DNA from: Dehalococcoidia bacterium
GTDB lineage: Bacteria; Chloroflexota; Dehalococcoidia; UBA2979
Direction: 5' to 3'
Assembly: GCA_023228765.1 (NCBI GenBank)
Contig: JALOAM010000116.1
Coordinates: 1-9,700, forward strand
Length of the DNA stretch: 9,700 nt
The notes under the pieces are model-generated. The model ran no database searches. It saw only the letters and a list, made by a program, of their open reading frames with translations, and was not told the DNA's origin. Shown here one piece after another: positions 6,765-9,700 of this stretch; position 1 is the first letter of the stretch, and each line of letters starts with the position of its first letter. A program made the translations under genes and the position numbers.

Positions 6765-7274
6765 CTAGTAGCGGGAGGCGACGCGGCGCAGGCGACGCAC
6801 GTCGTCACCGGCCCACCACGCGAACAGGCCCTGCACGTCCGGCGCGGAGACCACGACGCGGCCTTCCTCGTCGTCCCAGGTCACCTTGTACGCACCATCG
6901 CCGAGGACGGCGGTGTCCACCTCCGTCTCGAGGTCGAGCCGGCCGAGGTCGTTCGCGTCCCAGACCTCGCGCAGCAGGCGCTCGGCGTCCGTGCGGGCAG
7001 CCTCGGACGGGCCGTGCGTCACCACCGGTGCGTGCTCCGTCACGAGGTAGGCGGCGCCCTTCTCCACGATCGAGCGGGCGTAGTTGAACACCAGCGTCCG
7101 CTCCCGCGAGCGGCGCACCGACAGGCTGGAGGGCGCCCCGCGCCGGCCCTCGTGGTAGTCGAGGTACTCGCGGTAGCGCCGCAGCCGGTCCGTGTCTCGT
7201 TGCGCGAGCACGCGCGGGAGCGGAGTCTCCTCCGACCCTGCTCCTGCGCTCGCCACATTGGCGGACGCGCTCAC
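6765..7274 (-). pseudogene. Phage portal protein, N-terminal part ending at in-frame TAG
   Basis: This is the N-terminal 169 aa of the portal protein. The chosen start is GTG at 7272-7274, which overlaps the stop of the upstream HTH gene as GTGA; the frame is open further upstream but that lies under other genes. Features are a charged helix RLRRYREYLDYHEG (30-43), NYARSIVEKGAAYL (64-77) and GDGAYKVTWD (125-134) followed by VVVSAPDVQGLFAWW, all typical of siphovirus portal N-domains. It ends in ASRY and TAG, exactly where the strand VDGVEVVEAWTPSRFELW should continue the fold, so a protein stopping here would lack the stem, clip and crown. TAG differs by one base from codons such as TAC, CAG, GAG, AAG and TGG, so a point mutation suffices. 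The rest of the frame shows no other break. Confidence 0.8.
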
Positions 7275-7654
7275 GAGGCGGTCCGCTCGGTGCGGCGGTT
7301 CGTGGTGGCCAGCGCGCGGAACACCGTGCGGCGCGACACCTGGAAGCGGTCCGCGATGTCGTCCACGGAGAGTCCGGCGTCCTCCCGCAGCACGCGGATC
7401 TGGTGGTCCCGCTCCTGGTTCAGCATCGCGCGGACGCCTCCCGGCACGTCGTACCGGCAGCGCGGCAGCGGGCACGACAGGCAGGAGGGGAACAGGTCGC
7501 ACCCGTCGTCGCGGTAGTCCAGGTGCTCCGGCAGCGCGTCGCTGCGGACGTTCCGCGCGTCGCGCGCCGCCCTCCGCAGCCCGAGCTCGTCGAGGCCCAT
7601 CGCCTGCACGGCCCCCATCGAGTGGGTTGCCGGCGCCGTCATCATCATCGTCAT
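7271..7654 (-). CDS. Small four-cysteine helix-turn-helix protein of the packaging operon
   Basis: 127 aa, probably DNA-binding. A cysteine cluster C52-x5-C58-x2-C61-x4-C66 (in DDGCDLFPSCLSCPLPRCRY) could bind zinc or an iron-sulphur centre. It is followed by a helix-turn-helix at about 85-114: IRVLREDAGLSVDDIADRF, then the recognition helix in VSRRTVFRALA, of the type found in resolvase and transposase DNA-binding domains. The ATG overlaps the terminase stop by 4 bp (ATGA), and its own TGA overlaps the portal GTG, so it is co-translated with the packaging genes. A gene between terminase and portal is unusual, and no function can be assigned. It might recognise packaging or replication sites or regulate the late operon. 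Internal ATGs at residues 13 and 19 are possible alternative starts; the cysteine and HTH parts are unaffected. Confidence 0.78.
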   Translation of the reverse strand: MTMMMTAPATHSMGAVQAMGLDELGLRRAARDARNVRSDALPEHLDYRDDGCDLFPSCLSCPLPRCRYDVPGGVRAMLNQERDHQIRVLREDAGLSVDDIADRFQVSRRTVFRALATTNRRTERTAS

Positions 7655-9096
7655 CCCAGTACCCCCATCTCCCGGCTCGTGCTGCCGCGGGCGATGCGTG
7701 GACCGGTGTCCACGCCCGCCGCGTGCACGGCCAGGGCTGCACTCATCAGGTAGTCGTCATGCCCTCGGGCGGGGTCGACGTCGAAGCGCATCGCGCCGCT
7801 ACGTCCGTCCGCCCCCGCGCGGTAGTCCGCGCGCGCCCACTCCAGCTGCCGCCGGCACTCCACGTGCTCCCGGCTGCCGTCCGAGGCGTAGAAGCGGAGC
7901 CGGCCGGAGTGCGCCGCCGCGAGGAGCCCAAAGCCCAGCCGTGACTTCCGCTCCGCCGTGAACGCCACCGCCTCCACCCGCTCCCGCCCGAGGCGTGCCG
8001 TGAGCAGGTCCGCCACCGGCGCGCCGATGCCCGTGGCGTCCACGGCCAAACGGCGCACCCGCCACACGTTCCGCAGGCGGTCGGCGAGCGCGGCGACGAG
8101 GTCCTCTGTCGCCGCGCCCTGCCATGCCTGGTGCTCGACGACCTCGACGTGAGGAAGCAGTGAGGAGTCCGCCAGCCCGTTCGGGCCCGACCGGCTCCCC
8201 GTCCGCACGCGCGCGATCGTCAGCACCGTCCAGTCGCGGTCCCTCGAAGCGGACGTCCCGAGGGAAGACGTCCGGGCGAGGTCCGGCCCGCCGAGGTCGA
8301 GCCCCGCGACGTAGCGTTCGCCCTCCACCGGCAGGCGGAGGCGTGGGTGGCACCCCTGCAACTGCGCGAGGGTGGCATCGTCAAAGAGGCGGCCGGTCTC
8401 GTCGACCTCCTCGAGGAGGTATTGCGTCCGGAAGAGCGGGTGCCGCTCCCCCAGCCGCTCGCGCTCCCCCGCGACGTACGAGGCGTACGCGGGGACGTGT
8501 TCGGCGACGGCAGTCCAGTCGTAGCGGAAGCAGCGCCGGACGCCGTCCCGCCGCTCCGCCTCCATGTGCTCCGCGCGCGCTCTCGCGAGGAGCGAGCCGG
8601 GGCCCCACGGGGTGCCGTAGTAGACGACGGGCGCGTTCGTGGACGCCGCCATCGGGCGGAAGTCACGGTCGAACTTGTCCGGCGCCACGTCCTGCGCCTC
8701 GTCCACCTCCAGCAGGAGGGACGCCGTGTGCCCCACGACGTTCGCGCCCGGCTCCGCGGAGAGGAACTCCGCGCGCGCTGCGCCGCAGCGCACGCCGTGG
8801 CCGCGGCGGTGCATGACGCCCTCCAGCCCCGCGTCTACCGCCCGCGCGTGCAGCCGTTCGAGGGAGAGCCGGGCCTGCGGTGTCGCGGTCGGCGCGCACT
8901 TCACCACCGTGCCGCCGGCCTCCGCGTGGGCGAGCAACGTCAGCAGCTCCACCTGCGCGGACACCTCGTTCTTGCCACCCTGGCGGGAGACCTCCACGGA
9001 GATCGAACCGCCACGGCGGTCCGCGATCCGTCCGAGGATCGCGCGGGCGATCTCTGCCTGGTACGGACGCAGCGCCGGCAGCGTCGACCGCGGCAT
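7651..9096 (-). CDS. Phage terminase large subunit (packaging ATPase-nuclease)
   Basis: TerL pumps phage DNA into the prohead through the portal and cuts it. At 481 aa it is full length and intact. Counting from the GTG one codon earlier, the ATPase domain has the deviant Walker A SRQGGKN (38-44), Walker B LLLEVDE (128-134; E134 catalytic) and the coupling motif YYGTPWG (160-166). The RNase H-like nuclease domain has acidic residues D268 (AGLDLGG), D354 (LAVDATGIG) and D448/D449 (GHDDYLMSAALA), the expected three-position metal site. No signal peptide or membrane segment is seen. I chose ATG at 9094-9096, which overlaps the upstream stop as TGATG; GTG at 9097-9099 (482 aa, GTGA overlap) is equally possible. 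GGATGG 7 nt before the ATG is a weak ribosome site, so coupling to the upstream gene is likely. Preserved motifs contrast with the broken portal downstream. Confidence 0.93.
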   Translation of the reverse strand: MPRSTLPALRPYQAEIARAILGRIADRRGGSISVEVSRQGGKNEVSAQVELLTLLAHAEAGGTVVKCAPTATPQARLSLERLHARAVDAGLEGVMHRRGHGVRCGAARAEFLSAEPGANVVGHTASLLLEVDEAQDVAPDKFDRDFRPMAASTNAPVVYYGTPWGPGSLLARARAEHMEAERRDGVRRCFRYDWTAVAEHVPAYASYVAGERERLGERHPLFRTQYLLEEVDETGRLFDDATLAQLQGCHPRLRLPVEGERYVAGLDLGGPDLARTSSLGTSASRDRDWTVLTIARVRTGSRSGPNGLADSSLLPHVEVVEHQAWQGAATEDLVAALADRLRNVWRVRRLAVDATGIGAPVADLLTARLGRERVEAVAFTAERKSRLGFGLLAAAHSGRLRFYASDGSREHVECRRQLEWARADYRAGADGRSGAMRFDVDPARGHDDYLMSAALAVHAAGVDTGPRIARGSTSREMGVLG

Positions 9097-9329
9097 CACA
9101 GCACCATCCGTCCGACGAGCTCGCCGAGGGCGGCCGTGAGCACCGCGAAGAACAGCGCGTTGATCCTCGTGCGCACCTCCCGCACGTCGGCCTCGAGCGC
9201 GTCGAGACGCGCAGCCAGGTCGCGCGAGGGCGCCTCGACACGCTTCGCACGCTGCCGCGCGAGTCCCCGGACGATGTGGCCCAGCCGGTCGTGCCGCGGA
9301 TCGGGGCGGCGGTGGCGTGCGCTACTCAT
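9096..9329 (-). CDS. Small coiled-coil/membrane protein upstream of terminase
   Basis: 77 aa, not recognised. The N-terminal third is very basic (RHRRPDPRHDR, RQRAKR). Residues 36-55 (RDLAARLDALEADVREVRTR) have heptad-like spacing of Leu, Val and Ile and probably form a coiled coil. Residues 56-77 (INALFFAVLTAALGELVGRMVL) are hydrophobic enough for one membrane pass, though E70 and R74 lie inside. This layout of a short coiled coil then a single C-terminal membrane helix resembles small phage holin-accessory or XhlA-type proteins, but I cannot confirm homology. Its ATG at 9327-9329 overlaps the preceding gene's TAG by 8 bp, and its stop overlaps the terminase start, so it belongs to the packaging operon. 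Ribosome site weak. Confidence 0.65.
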   Translation of the reverse strand: MSSARHRRPDPRHDRLGHIVRGLARQRAKRVEAPSRDLAARLDALEADVREVRTRINALFFAVLTAALGELVGRMVL

Positions 9330-9675
9330 CGTCCGCCCCGCTCGCGAAGGCGGTGATGAACTGCTCGAACAGATCGGTCGCGGTCTCGGTGAGCGTCTGC
9401 GCCTCGCGGCCGGTCAGCCGGTGCCGCGCGCTGAGCGCGGTCACGAGCAGCCGGATCCCCGAGCGCAGCGCTTCCGAGTCCTGCGGCTCCTCTTCCAGCA
9501 GCCGCCGGATGTGCAGCCGCAGCAGCGCTACCTCGCCGTCCACGCCCTCCACGTCCAGGGCGTCCTCGAACAGCTCGCGGTCGCTCGCGGAGAGCGCGCG
9601 CTCGTAGAAGCTGGAGGTCCGGCGACGAGGACGGAAGCCCTCGCGAGAGTCGGCGTCGCGTGACTCGAGCGTCAT
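9322..9675 (-). CDS. Hypothetical protein in the terminase small subunit position
   Basis: 117 aa, mostly helical and acidic. The N-terminus is charged (residues 1-20, with RPRRRT). It continues with SSFYERALSASDRELFEDAL (21-40), then EVALLRLHIRRLLEEE (48-63), a helix around GIRLLVTALSARHRL (73-87) and a C-terminal helix TDLFEQFITAF (100-110). The position, first in a packaging operon two genes before TerL, and the size suggest a terminase small subunit, which recognises phage DNA and stimulates TerL. No helix-turn-helix is obvious, so this is inference from context. The ATG at 9673-9675 is supported by AGGAG 6 nt upstream (9682-9686), the best ribosome site of the module, consistent with it leading the translationally coupled chain. 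It ends with TAG, showing that TAG serves as a normal stop within this module. Confidence 0.7.
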   Translation of the reverse strand: MTLESRDADSREGFRPRRRTSSFYERALSASDRELFEDALDVEGVDGEVALLRLHIRRLLEEEPQDSEALRSGIRLLVTALSARHRLTGREAQTLTETATDLFEQFITAFASGADDE

Positions 9676-9700
9676 CGATGTCTCCTCTCGCTCGCGGAGT

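Noticed and set aside
6765..6767. Phage-wide recoding of TAG as a sense codon
   Set aside because: The first phage gene ends in TAG exactly at the overlap with the next gene (ATGAGTAG), and no other in-frame TAG was seen in the terminase or HTH genes. Local suppression remains possible, whole-phage recoding is not supported.
6183..7517. Long + strand open frame (444 codons) antisense to portal and HTH genes
   Set aside because: Low-complexity His/Arg/Val-rich translation without motifs; the minus strand carries portal motifs across the same region.
7275..7742. Upstream extension of the portal frame to 325 codons
   Set aside because: It overlaps the complete HTH gene and the terminase end in another frame; the GTGA overlap at 7271-7274 is the natural start.
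8347..9663. Long + strand open frame (438 codons) antisense to terminase and upstream genes
   Set aside because: Spans several well-supported minus-strand genes and has no domain signature; explained by high GC.

Overview
The window is a GC-rich bacterial chromosome segment. Apart from ruvB at the left edge, every gene reads on the minus strand. The taxon cannot be fixed from the sequence. High GC, the glycine-rich N-terminus of one ABC exporter subunit and the dispersed CCCTCTCCC/GGGAGAGGG palindromes would suit a Chloroflexota-like or other GC-rich soil or water bacterium, but this is inference.

Left part (1-5745), host genes. The window opens inside ruvB (Holliday-junction helicase motor, + strand). 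It converges on a two-gene unit read leftward: a PspC-domain membrane protein, then a PaaI-like hotdog thioesterase, with overlapping ends. A 291-bp gene-free gap (1709-1999) holds a large inverted repeat, about 207 bp end to end. Next come two overlapping ABC exporter genes (3901-5745 first, then 2000-3901) that together encode a heterodimeric exporter. Their substitutions in the ATPase motifs all fall in the same one of the two composite ATP sites, as in TM287/288-type transporters. The 275-bp region upstream (5746-6020) holds a 9-6-9 palindrome overlapping a possible promoter, and a third copy of the GC-rich palindrome.

Right part (6021-9675), phage DNA-packaging module, also read leftward: a small protein in the terminase-small-subunit position, a 77-aa coiled-coil/membrane protein, the terminase large subunit, a four-cysteine helix-turn-helix protein, and a portal protein. 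All junctions overlap by 1 to 8 bp, so this is one tightly packed operon. The portal frame is interrupted by a single in-frame TAG at 6765-6767. No capsid, protease or tail gene follows the portal; the next gene is the host-type ABC exporter. The simplest reading is the truncated, decaying edge of a prophage. A retained or domesticated packaging module, or suppression of the amber codon, are alternatives the sequence cannot exclude.

I saw no tRNA, rRNA, CRISPR array, integrase or transposase gene. The main items for a second look are the amber-split portal, the Cys4-HTH gene between terminase and portal, the paired palindromic elements with quadruplex potential, and the palindrome upstream of the exporter.
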